Shown here one piece after another: positions 12,999-26,310 of a stretch of DNA of 64,000 bases. The number at the start of each line of letters is the position of its first letter. Within the stretch, counting starts at the first letter, position 1. This DNA is from Sipunculus nudus (Eukaryota; Annelida; Sipuncula; Golfingiida; Sipunculidae): contig CM049309.1 of NCBI GenBank assembly GCA_026874595.1, positions 7,028,576 to 7,092,575 of the forward strand, written 5' to 3'. The translations under genes were made by a program, and so were the position numbers. The notes beneath the pieces are model-generated. The model saw only the letters and a program-made list of their open reading frames with translations. It did not search any database and was not told where the DNA came from.

Positions 12999-15796
12999 TA
13001 TACATATAGACTCGACTATACATCATCCATGCATATACACTGGTGGAACAAGCAGACAATCAAGCATGGCCTTTTTTTCTGTTTCACTTTAACTGGTCTC
13101 TGGCTCGGGTGAGCAGGTGCCGATTCAGATTTTCAGGACCTGATGAAGCTGTGAATCTGGTGATAACATTCCGGAGGATGGGGACAATCAGGTGGCTTTG
13201 GCTGACAGGAGAATCTGTCTGTTTGATCGCAAGGTGTCCCAGAACATTTGTCCCAATCTGTTACCATTACGCCCCGCACAAATTGACCCACGAGGTCTTC
13301 ATTGGTTAAAAATATTGGTCATAAACGCTTTCTGACCCCAATAAAGACTAGCTTTGTTTTTAGAGGTTAAATATTGTACAAAACTTGACTCACAAACGAT
13401 ACAACAATTCTAAAATGGTCTCTGTCCCAGATACAGACTATAGTTTTGCAAATCAATGAGATAAAATTGGAAATGGTTGATATTATAACCGCTCTTTATA
13501 TAATATATATTGCCGTATATACAGAGATAGAAAATTGTAAAAATTATTAATACGTAATCTCATTATGCACTGAAACAATATTTATACCGTTTCATTTAAA
13601 TGCAGATTTTGTTAGAGACTATATTGTCATTATAACGTTAAGGATGAAATGTGACTGATGGATTATATGGCTGAATTAGAATTAACTTACAGGATTCTAT
13701 AGATTCTGTTTGGAAAGGGATTTAGTTAACTACAATATTTTCTTGTTCTTGTGTTGTTAATATCTAAATTTATATATTGAAGCTTATGTATTCTCAATAT
13801 ATAAAAAGCGGGGTTTCTACATGAAAACTATTGTCATATATTTCACAAACGTTCTTGTAATCGTTCCAAGAAAAAAATTACCTTAATATATAAAATATAC
13901 ATAAAATGCAATATTTCAGCAAAAGTATATTTTTACTGATGCAAATTTTCATTATATAATCGTATATGTTTTCATCACATCCAGTTGATAGACTCTTTCG
14001 CTGATGCGTTGAGTGTATATGCACAAGCTTATGGTCACGCGGTGAATTCAAAATCAAACCCTCACGATCATTCCTTTAACGGAATATGTCTGGTTTCACA
14101 ATGTTAGATCATGGAATTTTGAAAATGTATTGAAATACAGAGAGTATCCGTTTTGATTCATGTATGTTGAATGTATTTATGGTGTGATATACACGATTTA
14201 AAATATTCGTCATATCTGAATTGACTATTTTTCTTCAAATATGAAATCTTGTCGTGTCATATAACAATATACTGCATGGTTAACGTTATTTGTTATCAGT
14301 ACATAATAATCCCATGACGGGAATTTTCGAAAAAGATCGATCTATTCTCACGCAATTAAAGCACTGCATGCTTATTATTAAATTGGGTCTTAATCTATAG
14401 TTCTTTAACATCGAAGAAACCATGCATCAAACGGAACATCAGTATGAAAAAATCATGAATTATTCGCTTTGGAACCTATGGCCATGTCTTATATATTCCA
14501 AAGAATTGTATGTAAACGTAAAGTCCACCAATTGAGTTATATATTGAAGACAAAGTCTGTTTCCATCAAGGGAAACACAAAAAATCCCTTCTGTATAATT
14601 TTAGAGAAATATATCTTGCGTGTTCTTGTATATATGTGCATGCATGATATGTGTATTTGCAAGGTTCCTTATAAGAATAATATTAACGTCTGACGTCATT
14701 TTAAGCTCACGTTTGTACACCGAGACATTTATTGTTAAGCAGTAAAATGAATGAACGCTCCGGTATAACTTAAACCATAGCCTTCGTTTTAACCAAGCTA
14801 TCCGTTTGGTGCATGCTTATGAGAAATTCGAACTCAAAATAATTTGTCAGTTTTGGGTTGACAGATCTTTGCATGGTTCCTCTCAACCTTACACCATATA
14901 AATGCTTTTGTCATCGCAATTTAAGAGGACAATTATGAAACAATATCTGCATGCGATTATTTCATGAAGTTATGAAATTACAAATAAGAAGTATTCAGTT
15001 ATTGGCCATACTAAATATTTTCAAAAAAGAATTTGTTTGATGAAATACATGTATATTCCTTAATGTTAGAATGATTCCTTGCAAGTCTTGCTTGTAAATT
15101 AATTTCTATATTTGAATTTAAAAGTTTTCTTTTAGACAATTTAAGGCATTTTTTTAAAAGAATTTTTATTCTTTCCGTCCATTTATAAAAATGAAACGTT
15201 CATCAGTCTGTATATACGAAGAACCAGATGCCTACGATTTGTCTATCAAATCCATGCAGTTTGTAATCGCAAGAGTACACTGTATATTATAATCAACCTT
15301 TCACTGCATCGGGTACATCATTACAGTAACTTTTCAATTGTTGTGTTACCGGTAATTCAATATTTGCAATGTTTGAGATATTATCCCATGCATGCCATCA
15401 TGCATTATTGTGCTGCCAAGGAATGTCTGATTGTGGTTGTTTTCCACTATAATGCACGATAGGTATCTATACATTTTTCACGTTGATACCTAGCATTGAT
15501 TTTTTTAAGAAAAAAAATGACGCACAAATATTTGCAATATGGTCAAAAATGCACTTGCCTAATACAATATACTCCGGTTCCCTCGATGGGTGATTACAGT
15601 TATCTTTAGGTAACAAAACCACTAAACGCAAGGATTCTCGTGACTACTTAACCAGATTTTTTGTGGTAAGATAATGCTCCCGATGGAGTCTTCTGTTTGC
15701 ATGGCAACATGGCTCGAGCTCAGCACAGAAAACGAGATTTCCTCCAAATATAATGTGGTCTGTTAGAAAAATATCATGGAATAAGTGCTTCTTCTT
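12999..15796. other. AT-rich intergenic DNA
   Basis: No gene or repeat family recognised. A mixed-composition patch at about 13040-13310 has open frames without recognisable domains. Confidence 0.5.
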
Positions 15797-15832
15797 CTGA
15801 TGATGATGATGATGGTGATGATGGTGATGATA
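15797..15832. repeat. (GAT)n/(GGT) trinucleotide array
   Basis: Imperfect GAT repeat with GGT variants. It would read as poly-histidine on the minus strand, but no gene context supports translation. Confidence 0.9.
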
Positions 15833-16678
15833 AATATATATTGATTGCGATGACTTTATATTAATGATGGTGTATATATATGTACATACGTATAACAATG
15901 CATGTGTCATGTAAATACAATATTTCATGTAAATCTCGTATCCCTTTTCATTATTCTTTGCTACAAACCCTTCTTGCTCACATTGGTGAGGGTTTCAGTC
16001 ATATGTATTGTTTTGTCTTGGCTTATTCATTTTAAAAAAATAAGGGAAGCAAAACTTGTTCGCAAGATATATATAATGTCTGGACAGCAACCCAGGTGGC
16101 GCTTCAAAACCTTCCAGCGGAAAGTTCTGCCATACATTGTGTACTCTTCCTCTTGATCTTCAAGCACGAAGGTAAAAACTCCTTTACAGAAACATTATTC
16201 CACTGTCCCATTTGAATACACCAGTTATTATTGTGGGCACATTTACAATAAAACGTTTATATAGCTTTTATATTGCACCATAAAGTTTAGGAAGTAAATG
16301 TCACTGAAGGTAGGAGTGTGGAATAACATATGAATAAGATAAAGATTTAACACATGATATTTTAATATATGTTCAATTTTTCTTAACTTTCCTTGTATAT
16401 TAACCTTGCAGTATGCACTATGGCCAATCAAAGATAAATCCCATTTATGACAATAAACACTTGATTGATAAATAATAACCTAGCTTTCTTTGGCTACTGC
16501 TAAAAAATTTCCTGGGCAGATTGACAAATACAGCAATTCTGATTGGTTTGTTTTTAAAAATGGATGACGTCACACTTTAGGGAATATAATCATTGTCCTT
16601 TTTTATGTATATGCCTCAGTTTAAAAAGGCAAACGCAAAGCCAGATGTATATATATGTGTATACATGTATATATATAA

Positions 16679-16709
<31 letters not shown>

Positions 16710-17029
16710 CATATATATACTTTATTGTAAAACACGCTAAACCTGTAACGTAAAACCTAACAGAAATTGCCATGGTAATGAATACATTGTTCCATAGTAT
16801 ACTAGTAAACTATTTTAGACAATATATCAAACCACGCATAATAAAAAAAAGAAAAGTTTTATTTATCGTTTAGGTATAGCGATAATTGTTCCAAAGGCGA
16901 TTTCAGTAATGGACTGATACATTATAAGTGTATAAGGACAGTTCAGGCAGACCAGAAGTATCTTCTTGTGTGACGTAACATGAAAGCACCTGCGTCATGT
17001 AACAAAATATGTATGTATAGACGCCTGTA
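15833..17029. other. AT-rich intergenic DNA with TA-rich low-complexity tract
   Basis: Mostly unremarkable. 16647-16720 is a TA/TATATTTA low-complexity stretch. No gene is supported. Confidence 0.5.
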
Positions 17030-17270
17030 ACTGCTGCCCCAGCCAGACATATGCTTTCAGAAGACAACTAAGGTCGGCTGGCTTGTGTCCGCGCACCTGC
17101 AAGAAATGCCTATATACAGACTGCGCGTTCGGTCTGTCACCTGCACAGGCCCGTCGTTTACCGGAGGTGAGGCACCACCTGTGAAGTTGACCAAGCCAAC
17201 TGCCTTTGGTTCCTTCTTCATCACCGATTCCCAATGCTCAACAGCGGGGACATATCCTTGTAAATTCACA
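17030..17270. promoter_or_regulatory. Candidate enhancer with three CACCTG E-boxes
   Basis: A GC-balanced block of about 240 bases contains CACCTG at 17094-17099, 17138-17143 and 17176-17181, all in one orientation. CANNTG with a CACCTG core is a preferred E-protein site, so an autoregulatory element of the downstream E-protein gene is conceivable. Both strands carry short open frames with no recognisable protein. Confidence 0.35.
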
Positions 17271-18009
17271 TATGTAGTGTCTTTTTATAGGGAGTTCGAC
17301 GTATTTATTTCAGGGTGTTAGACATATTTACTGGGGTTTGTATTCGTTCATCTTTGTCTCACTTCCGCTATAAGACGGCACTGGTGTTTGAGGACATAAC
17401 TTCATATACCACTCACATACCAGGTGTGTTAAATTTATATGATATACAGAGTGTTTTCCTTAAAATACCAAGATATCTCCCAATATTTAGTTCTAGGACC
17501 ATTTGCTTATTCCTGTACACTGTATTAGTTTGTACCGGACGCGATCACTGGAGCAAAGCTCAAACATAGCGCACGCTACCTGGTGGCCGTACGGTGCAAC
17601 TTTAAAATTCAAGATTTCTTCAACCATATTATATACATGTGGTGTTTCCCCATGTGTTTCGTGCTACATGTTCTTAATTCTCCTGGCTTGATAGATGTCG
17701 CGCATGCGCAAGATCGGTTCCCTGGCCATGCAGTTTATTTTATGGTACATTGACACAAGTGGACTGTATTTACTCACAGCCGGAACCATATAACAACGTA
17801 TAAAATAGGTGACCTGGAGATCGAAAGTCGGTGTGTCTGATTGTATCGTTGCGAAACTTTAGAATTCGGCCAAAATGAACTGAAGACATTATATAATTGA
17901 CATATTATTGCTAGTATTTGTGGTTGAGAGAATAAACCCTTAAGGGTAGAGGAAATATACATAAGGCATGCGACTGTTGGATATGAAATGTCAACGTAAG
18001 CACTGCCGG
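17271..18009. other. Intergenic, nothing recognised
   Basis: Composition near background, and no supported gene, RNA or repeat. Confidence 0.5.
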
Positions 18010-18035
18010 TTTTTTTTTTTTTTTTTTTTTTTTTT
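18010..18035. repeat. Poly-T run
   Basis: Run of about 26 T. It could be the tail of a minus-strand retroposed sequence, but no source gene is recognisable upstream on that strand. Confidence 0.95.
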
Positions 18036-18506
18036 AGTCTTCAAAGAAAATAGCAATTTGTGATTGCAAGACCAATAATGTTTATAGATTTCGATAAAGA
18101 AGTATGTATCTATAACCATGCATTGCAAATTCGCAGCATGTGTTAAATATGGAAAGACTGATTGTGAAACACGTGACAGCGTTCCTGTTGGTGCCACCCA
18201 GATAATTCGGATTCTGCTTGGGTCACTCGATTTGTATTGAAAAAAAAGGCTAGTAATGATTTATGCAGATGTGAAAAAAATATAAAATGTTTCCTGCTGT
18301 CAGCTACAAACTGAATGTCCTCTGTGGTCATTTTATCAGTTTTGCCAGAAACTATAAATATACAACAGATCTGCTGAACGTTACATTATACATTTTTTAC
18401 TTATATATTTTTTCACATATATTACAGTTCAATTCAATTTTTACTTAGTGCTATGCTATCAATTCTCTCTGTGAAAGTATATCATGTGTCACTCTTCTCT
18501 TCTATA

Positions 18507-18509
<3 letters not shown>

Positions 18510-18552
<43 letters not shown>
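18510..18552. repeat. (AT)n microsatellite
   Basis: About 42 bases of pure AT dinucleotide. Confidence 0.98.
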
Positions 18553-18559
<7 letters not shown>

Positions 18560-18560
18560 A

Positions 18561-18765
18561 TAAAATCCCGTCTGATTACCACCTTAGCAACAAGGTCACC
18601 TCGATATAATGACCACCTTTCCGGTCCTGGGTGTAAACGTGTCTAATGCAACCACATGTGGCCATGTTGGTGAAGGCGTTGTTGTGGAGAGTTAACAAAC
18701 AGGAAAACCTCTCATTACGGAAACCACTCTGTTCCAGACAACACTCTGGTGATATCATTATTAGG
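18561..18765. repeat. Possible remnant of a GACCACC-type DNA transposon
   Basis: The segment holds TTACCACC, GGTCACCTCG and ATAATGACCACC, motifs resembling the ends of the pogo-like element at 50434-50611. No clean inverted ends or TA duplication could be placed, so this is only a resemblance. Confidence 0.3.
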
Positions 18766-18929
18766 GAGATTTAATATTTCCCTCAGGAAAGTCTTTTGTC
18801 ACGCATACCTCTCTTTTTGGATCCGTGAGTTTACCGTATTTTATCACAAGATGAAATTTTCTTATCGTTTTTTTACTGTCATCTATTTGTATAATCCTTC
18901 CGTTAAATTATCCTTTTTAAAGCATATGT

Positions 18930-19164
18930 GTGTATCTATGTAAGTACATGTATATGTATATATGTATGTATGACCTTTTACAAGCATGTGCGTGTTTCTA
19001 TATATATGTATATGTACTATATGGATATATAATATATATGCATGTATATATGTTTGCCGGTATATATGTATGTAAATGTGTATATATATGGACGTATGTA
19101 TTTATAAATGTATGTAAAAACTGCATGTTTATATACATATATGTGTGTGTGTGTGTGTGTGTGT
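18930..19164. repeat. TATGTA-rich low-complexity tract ending in (GT)n
   Basis: Degenerate TATG/TATA repeats with a pure GT array at 19143-19164. Cys/Tyr/Ile-rich translations are artefacts. Confidence 0.9.
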
Positions 19165-19255
19165 ACGCGACGCTTTCCATCTATAAATGATTTTTTTTTT
19201 CGTTTTACGCTGAGATTTACGGTCCACACCCCTAGATGGTTCAATAAGAAAGGCC

Positions 19256-19680
19256 AATCCTAGAGGTTAGGAAGACGAGAGGTTAGACATGCCGGGAAGA
19301 TTTTAGGTTTGCCGCTAAAACACCTGCTGAAGGCTGGGATCTGTCGCAGCGGCGCGGCAGCTGTGACTAGCGAAGACTCTTGAACATCATACTGCAATAA
19401 ATGCCAATGCTACTAAAGAACTTGTAAAACTCCTCAATGGTGGTCGGTTGGCCGGTTCGGCATTTGCCGCTATGAGGCAATAACCCGGCAGCAGGGCTCG
19501 CCACTTCCTCTGAACATCGTGTTTATTTACCAGTCAGTCGAGTACAAGTTTTTATCAGTTCCAGCCAAATAACTGCGGCGGCAGTGTTTCATCCATACAA
19601 CAACGAAGAAGGGCCATGCATTATTGATACCTTCCCATGGGGCGGATCGCTAAAGATTGCTTACATTTCTCTGATCTAAC
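19256..19680. promoter_or_regulatory. Candidate conserved noncoding block with E-boxes
   Basis: A balanced, CpG-containing block without repeats. CACCTG lies at 19321-19326 and CAGCTG at 19358-19363, next to a GC-rich run. No open frame with a recognisable product. Enhancer function is inference from composition and position upstream of a developmental transcription factor gene. Confidence 0.3.
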
Positions 19681-20491
19681 AAATAGCATAATATAACATC
19701 AATAATAAATGGTGTGAGCCTAATTATTCTATTGAAGCGACCCTCGTGGGATTCTACACAGCAGATAGAGAGACAATAGAAAATGGGATTTTACATGCAT
19801 TCAGATTAATAGAAGCTCCATCATCCTGCAGGAAAACGAGTCTTCAGACACAGTCAGACTGTTCTGAGCTGTGAAGTACTGTTTACCTGGGGTGTGCTTC
19901 TCCTATACGCTGGCCACATTATGGCCATTAATACATGGTTATTAAATGTTTCAGAATTTAACACCTGTGCTTCTGCTTAAGGCCGCTTATGTTCTTGATG
20001 AAATAAACTACTTCCGGCAAGCCTCGTTCACGATTATGCCTTTCTCGTTACGGGGCAATGGGAAAAGCACCTGGACTTCTCAGTTTTAAAGCACTTTCAG
20101 AAATCACGGGTTAATGTGAATTTAAAGTCGTCATTATAAACTATAATTACATTTATTCTCGTAATACCATATTGTCTTATCGTACTGATATGCTAACTGC
20201 TATAAGTATTCAATAAGTCCTTTTTTAAGATTGCCTGTTAATAGCGTTCTGTAAAACTGACAAGACCAAAACTCTGATCTGTGGTATGAGGCCGTTGTAG
20301 AAACAAAGGAAATGTTTTCTTTTAATGTTATCATTAATGACTGAAGTCGAAAGCGACAGCTGATCTTAGTTCCCAATTATCTCTCTGAATTTTGGCAGAT
20401 TCAAAAAAGGCATTTTATCAGTGTTACATAGTGTGCGTTCTTTTGCGAAGGTGTAGTAATATACGTATATATGTGTGTGTATATACACACT

Positions 20492-20494
<3 letters not shown>

Positions 20495-20556
<62 letters not shown>
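20495..20556. repeat. Compound microsatellite (AT)n(AG)n
   Basis: Pure AT (about 20495-20531) joined to pure AG (about 20531-20556). It has the same architecture and orientation as the array at 21590-21657. Confidence 0.98.
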
Positions 20557-20856
20557 GACGGATTGGAAATGTGTGGATAAGATACAAAAATATCGTTTGC
20601 TTCTTAATAAAATCAAAGGATCATCGAATATTGAAACTATTGATATATTTACATAGACTACACTGTGATAAATAAAACGTATCTTCATTTGATATATTTG
20701 TGAAAATAAACATAACGTTACGCAAAATTTCACTTTCCTGACTCAAGTATCCTATTCACCAAGATGTCCATGTTGTAGATTGTCAATTTGTACATTATGG
20801 TTTCATCTGTAGCAATCTGCTGCAATCGCATAAGAACTGACGTTTCCGGTTAGAAT

Positions 20857-21510
20857 TGAATTAGTGATGTCAGGCGGCGTAATCTATTACATGTATCATG
20901 CGCTCGTGAAAACGGGATCGCCGGAGCTAATGAAATAAAGTGATAATGGAATGAAATCTAAATTGAAGCAAACGACCGCTCTCGCCTTCCTTCATTTGCA
21001 TAATTAGACGCTTGGCGGAGAGCGCGGGCAAAACAATTGCGCTTGACCATCAATGGGCATTGAAGAGCCATTTTTCGGTTGTCGCAAAGTGGTGCTTAGA
21101 TGGAAATTAATATAAGAGATGACCCATTGAGCAGAAAACAAGCGAACCCTCTCTCAATTTACCATGTAATAAAGCCAAGAGAGCCAAGCTAAATCGCATA
21201 TGCACTGACCCGGCACAATTAACTAAGGGCCTGGTCCCGCCGACTGGAGATGGTAAATGATGCCTTGGTTTCTCAGTAATCGGTCGAGGTCTTCCGTTGA
21301 TGAAGAAGATTAAGTTTCTGACAAGACTAGGCCCCTATGATCAAATAACCTCCCCGACCGACGCCCCGGGTATCTGGTCTATTCTTCAACCCCCTGGCTT
21401 TAACACAAGATTACCACCGGGTTAATTAACATTAATTTCCCACGGAAAACGTTTTGCCTGAGGAAGGGGTTCGTTTGTTTTGTCTCAAGTTGCCGGCCTG
21501 CTATTCCAAC
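20857..21510. promoter_or_regulatory. Strong candidate conserved noncoding element
   Basis: About 650 bases of balanced, non-repetitive sequence with many motif-like words: a perfect octamer ATTTGCAT at 20994-21001 running into AATTAG (POU plus homeodomain type), CATATG at about 21198, and TTAATTAACATTAATT at about 21422-21437. Both strands are full of stops, so it is not coding. It is the best enhancer candidate in the intergenic half. Confidence 0.45.
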
Positions 21511-21587
21511 TTAACTACTCCCTGTGCAGTTCTTTACAAATTATTAAATAAGATTTAGAAATTATAGAAAAGAACTTTCACACAAGC

Positions 21588-21589
<2 letters not shown>

Positions 21590-21657
<68 letters not shown>
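21590..21657. repeat. Compound microsatellite (AT)n(AG)n
   Basis: AT array 21590-21629 followed by AG array 21629-21657, a near twin of 20495-20556 lying 1.1 kb away. Confidence 0.98.
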
Positions 21658-21659
<2 letters not shown>

Positions 21660-22019
21660 CAGAGACGTGTGGATTACTTATTGTGTATAGCATTAGATAC
21701 CTAGTAATAAATATAAATGGTTTGGATTTGGCATTCATATAAATATTGTTTTGCATGCCGACATATATAGCTTGGTACAAATGAAATAACCTACAAGACC
21801 TTTCACAGCACCAATATCTTTATAAATCGGTTTCTATATTCGGTTTCTGGACAATCCCGAAATATTATTTCTACTTGTACGTAAGAATTGATTAACATAT
21901 AAATAGTTATCAAAAGATAAAAAGTTTGATAGATAAAGTAGATAAACAATTCTTAATTCGGTATTACACGGTAAATCAACTTTTTACAATTTCTGAAGAT
22001 GCTTCAAGACACAATTCAG

Positions 22020-22335
22020 ATGTTTTTGTTACCGCTGGTGCCTTGAAGCATGAAACAAAGAGCAAGCCCGAGGCCTGCTGATTTAAGGCGACCTCTTGTG
22101 ATACATCAGTAGGTGCTACTAAGTGTGAGAGTCAAGTTGATGTGTCGTGCACAAACACGGCCGTGCGAGCGAGGCGGTCGCTACGTGATCAGGCAACTTC
22201 CGACAACATCCGGCGCGCTCTTAAACAATGGCGGCCTGTCAACAAAGGGCATGCGTGGGGACTTAAGTTTCACCCTACGATTTCATGCGTTCTGCATTTT
22301 AGATTCGTCGGCCGTATCCATGCAGTAACGAACAA
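22020..22335. promoter_or_regulatory. CpG-rich block, candidate regulatory element
   Basis: CpG-rich core (about 22140-22260) in an AT-rich setting. Two overlapping plus-strand frames are open for about 65-70 codons with no recognisable domain. It could be a conserved element or an unrecognised exon. Confidence 0.3.
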
Positions 22336-23110
22336 TTAATTTATCAAGTAACCTAAAAAATTTAGTATGGTTTAGGTTTTACAGTCTGTTTCATGTTTGG
22401 ATGCCAGTTCAAATTTCGCAATATTTTCATGAACGAGCAAATTTTTTCCATATGGTTTTGTTGTAATGAAGGAATGGAGCACTGGCCTAATTATCTTTAA
22501 TAAAATTAAAACCATACCTTGCAAAATATAATAATGAAATAAATCAATATCTTAGAAAACAAGACTATTTTTTTTACAACATCTCAATCCCATTTATGAA
22601 GGTCAAGGTCATTGCCTCATTGGTCACATGTATAAACAGCTGCGGGTTTATTTTTAAATATTTGATATAGATATATTTTATAGAAATATTCACTCTTGTA
22701 TATTCAACATATGTTTAAAAATCCCAGATGGAAGCAATTTCAGGGTATGCTACATTTTCATTTACACTTTTGTAGTCTGGGAATTACGTTCATCAAACTA
22801 GATTTACAATCCAATTAATCCGTTTATTTTCACGATATATGTTGTCATGGATTTCTTAATCTGTGTGTAAAATTAATTAATTAAATGTTCGCATTGTTTT
22901 GGAAGATGTGAAACCGGGATGCTTTTATCGCGAACGTCTTTTCTTAAATCATTATCTCTTAACAACCATTTAGGAAGTAAATCTACATAAAAGCATGCAA
23001 GTCTAGTAGGTTCGTACAGTGAACAGCGCGACCCGCCACATACAGCTTTAATCCCAGAAACGATTGATTATATACTTCCGCAGGTGACGCGGTATTTTAT
23101 ATATATATGT

Positions 23111-23156
<46 letters not shown>

Positions 23157-24356
23157 TGGTTACTTAGTTGGTTTGTCTGAGCAACCTTACGGATTTTGAC
23201 AAAATTTATGCTGAAAGTTATCCATTGGATTTTTTATGTGTGCAATATTGATCATCATAACATGTTTTTATTCGAATGAAAATTTTTTTAAGTCATGAGA
23301 TAGGACCATTTGTTTATCCAAACTGAGTCATTTAGTAGGGGTCGCCTTAGTTCCGACGCGCAAATCTGATCTGTAAAGCAAACATTAAGTTGGTGAACGG
23401 TGAATGGCATCGATTCATAAATTTTCTGTGTGTGCAGCATGCACACAGCAAAATTTTAATCAGGACCCTGGCGTAGGTTCATATCTATGTGGTCCCTGAC
23501 TATACTTCCATATAGTTCACACTATTTTTTTTCTTTTACATCCGCCTGCGTTGGTTTACATCCTTTGCTGTAGGAAATATTTGTTTCCTCTCTATAGCTA
23601 TAATGTATTGTAACAGTTCAAATGACGAACAAAATATTTCAAAGTAGGCGAGTATCCAATATAGGTCAGAGTTCACCTACAAACCAACCAAATGACATTC
23701 GAGAAAACAAAACTGGGCTTATTTTGAAATAGATTTGGTACATGGCAGGGTCAGGTTCACAACTTTCAGTGAATTGCTTATTCTTTATTCTTGCCTTAAC
23801 TGCCATGCATCTGTTGACACAGAATTGTTCCTTACGTTTTGTTGATTAAAATAGATAACGAAAAAGCCTTGGAAACAAACTAGTTCTAAGGATTACTTCT
23901 AAAAGGCAGACGCGGAAATCATTATCCCTGTATTTAATTCCGGAAAACACACACAATAGTTTGTGACGAAGCTTCCATCCAATGGACGCATCCCAGGACG
24001 CAGTTCCTTTATAATGAGCGCAGAGGCATACACTGGTTATAGGCTAAGAGGTGTCAATACAGTTGGGGGGGGGGGGGGCACATTTTGGCAAAGGGTATGA
24101 TAAATGTAATCAACCCCTGTTATTGAGAGAGTAAGTTTTTATATACTTGAAATTAAATATATCAATAATTAGAATGAATGACTTTTGTTACATTTCTGTC
24201 CATCTGCTTGACCATATATTTTTATTTAATAAACTTGGTTATAATATCTAAAATATATAAAGGTTCTTATATATTGTATATATATATACAATCATGTGTT
24301 TCATTATTCGTATAAGCTTACAAAAAAAAAGTTTCTCAAACCTATATACCTTTGAG
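22336..24356. other. AT-rich intergenic DNA with short arrays
   Basis: AAGGTCAAGGTCA, the same nuclear-receptor-like word as in 5835-6113, occurs near 22599. A (TA)n array lies at 23114-23152 and a G14 run at 24065-24078. No gene recognised. Confidence 0.6.
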
Positions 24357-24660
24357 TCATCCTCCCAGACTTAAAGATAAATTGACGCCACTGGTTAAAG
24401 TTCCGGACTTGTGACCACTTCCGGATCGTCTTCCGCGCAAAGGTTCATGACCAAAGAGTTTATCACATTGGTGCGCCCTCTCCACCCAAAAGTCGGCGGC
24501 AGAAAACGTAGGAAGATATATAACATTGAAGCGCCTGTTATGACTTTTCGTGTTAAATGCTCCAAATGCATGCAGGGACTGAGATAAACGACAAGAATGT
24601 GAACAAAATCGAAAGTACATTGAGGTAAAATCGGATGAGACTGACGTTGTCAATGAAAGC
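24357..24660. promoter_or_regulatory. Balanced block, candidate conserved noncoding element
   Basis: Balanced, CpG-containing block of about 300 bases. The minus strand is open for 98 codons (24653-24357) but the translation shows no domain, so a noncoding element is the more likely reading. An exon cannot be excluded. Confidence 0.3.
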
Positions 24661-24818
24661 GGACTATATATTATTGTATACCTAACATTTCCCCCTTTTT
24701 TTTATTTAAATCGGAACGAATCAAATAATCCATGCAGTCAATTATGTTAACACTGTAATGAAAGTGACCCTTAAATTTCATTATAATCAAATAATCATAT
24801 ATTGACACAATATCCAAT

Positions 24819-24898
24819 CATTATAGGCTATAATGATACATTTATGATGTAATATAATACATTATAGGCTATAATGATACATTTATGATGTAATATAT
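24819..24898. repeat. 41-bp tandem duplication
   Basis: Two nearly perfect copies of a 41-base unit starting CATTATAGGCTATAATG and ending at the start of the next unit. The unit begins with a palindrome-like CATTATAGGCTATAATG. Confidence 0.95.
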
Positions 24899-25198
24899 AA
24901 AAAAAATATTTAACATACAAAATACCAAATTTACACAGATCTCTTCGCTTAGAACTCCCCTAAATGGCATGTGACCCTTCAAATTTTGCAATGAGCGTCC
25001 TGGACTCTCCGACTATATTTTCTATATTTGAAAGCCCTGAAAATGTATAACACCGCCGAAACGTTCCTACTGATGTCATGTCTAGTTCAACCATTATCTC
25101 TATAATATACTGGTTATCAAATGTTTGAACTCAACCAGTTATACTTTGGTTGGGAATAACCAAAGTATTTTGGTTAAAATTGACCAACGTTACGTAAA

Positions 25199-25455
25199 CC
25201 GGCTTCTGTGGCACAGGGGTAGAGCACAGAGCTTAAAGCCGGGAGAGCGCTCTGCAGGCCTAATGGGAAGGCCGTGCCCAATGGCCGTGTTTTACACACA
25301 AACGAGTGGGCCTTTTTGGGGTACCTATAGGCAGTTACCCGGTATGATCCAGCAATGCAGACGATTACACACCCAGCTAGGTCCCACAGGTGCAGTTTTC
25401 ACCGAGCCTGGTAAACACCAGATATAAAATGAGAGGAAGCGGTATTTAAACAACC
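25199..25455 (+). mobile_element. tRNA-derived SINE, copy 1, B box deleted
   Basis: It starts with CCGGCTTCT and a Pol III A-box-like TGGCACAGGGG (25209-25219), then jumps from CCGGGAG directly to GCTCTGCAGG. The roughly 70 bases that carry the B box in the copy at 30201-30525 are missing. The tRNA-unrelated body then follows in parallel (AATGGGAAGGC, AACGAGTG, ATGATCCAGCAATG, CACCAGATATA) to GAGAGGAAGCG. Without a B box this copy should not be transcribed by Pol III. Confidence 0.85.
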
Positions 25456-26099
25456 TTTCTTTAGAGTGTATATTACGGAATCCGAGGTTACCACGGATCA
25501 AAGGTTTATATACATATATATTACATTATGCACAGACATAAAATTTAGTGGAAACATTAATAAAACCATATATACTAAAATATATCTGTATGAAATAATT
25601 AGTTTTCCCTATATACAAGCAGATGAAGTTTTAGCAAAAATAACCTATTATTATAGACTATGACCTGAAGGAGTAAAATATAAAAATCTATTGCTGGAAT
25701 GTGCGTCATTCTTCAGGTTTATAAAACGATACATTAAGACCAGATTTATTGAACGTTTTGCTTCTACTATTTGCCACATTCTTGCATGACCTATATATGG
25801 TAAAGAGAGTGAGTTTTTTATCCCTTTAATTCTGTTATCTTGTTAATTAAATCCCATCTTGGTAATCAAGAATGCTGATTCAGCAGAGTAATCAAGTAAG
25901 AGTTTCATCAATTTCAGATTACAAAATGTGCACACCTATATGTTGTAATTATATAAAAACAAAGAAAGACATATAATACGACCGTTGTCACATGTCACTT
26001 GACCTCTGTCAAGAAAGGTTGGTTTATGTATACAGACAGATTTATATATATATGTATGTAAAAGCTTCCTCGAGGCATACATGGAACCACATGTGAGGC
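25456..26099. other. AT-rich intergenic DNA
   Basis: Nothing recognised. Confidence 0.5.
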
Positions 26100-26310
26100 A
26101 ATACAACATACATTAATGCAAGCGTGCACCCAAAGCCCGGCTTTCGTTTTCGGTTCAGGTCGCGAACGGGGTTTGGAGAATGCGAGAACTGATGAGATTT
26201 CCAGATACCCCGGGCCGCCAACAAACGTCAAGGACTGCCGCTCACCCTGACGTGCCTAGTTTCTGCTCCAGGTCATCTCGTGGGCCCTGCCGGATCTTAA
26301 TGAAGATGAC
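26100..26310. promoter_or_regulatory. CpG/GC-richer block, candidate regulatory element
   Basis: About 200 bases of GC-rich, CpG-containing sequence. Short open frames on both strands have no recognisable product. Confidence 0.25.

Noticed and set aside
15644-15928. Minus-strand open frame with a histidine run
   Set aside because: The His run is the GAT trinucleotide array. There is no domain, homology or splice context.
18010-18035. Processed pseudogene tail (poly-T on + strand)
   Set aside because: No recognisable coding or RNA sequence next to the run on the minus strand, and no target duplication seen.
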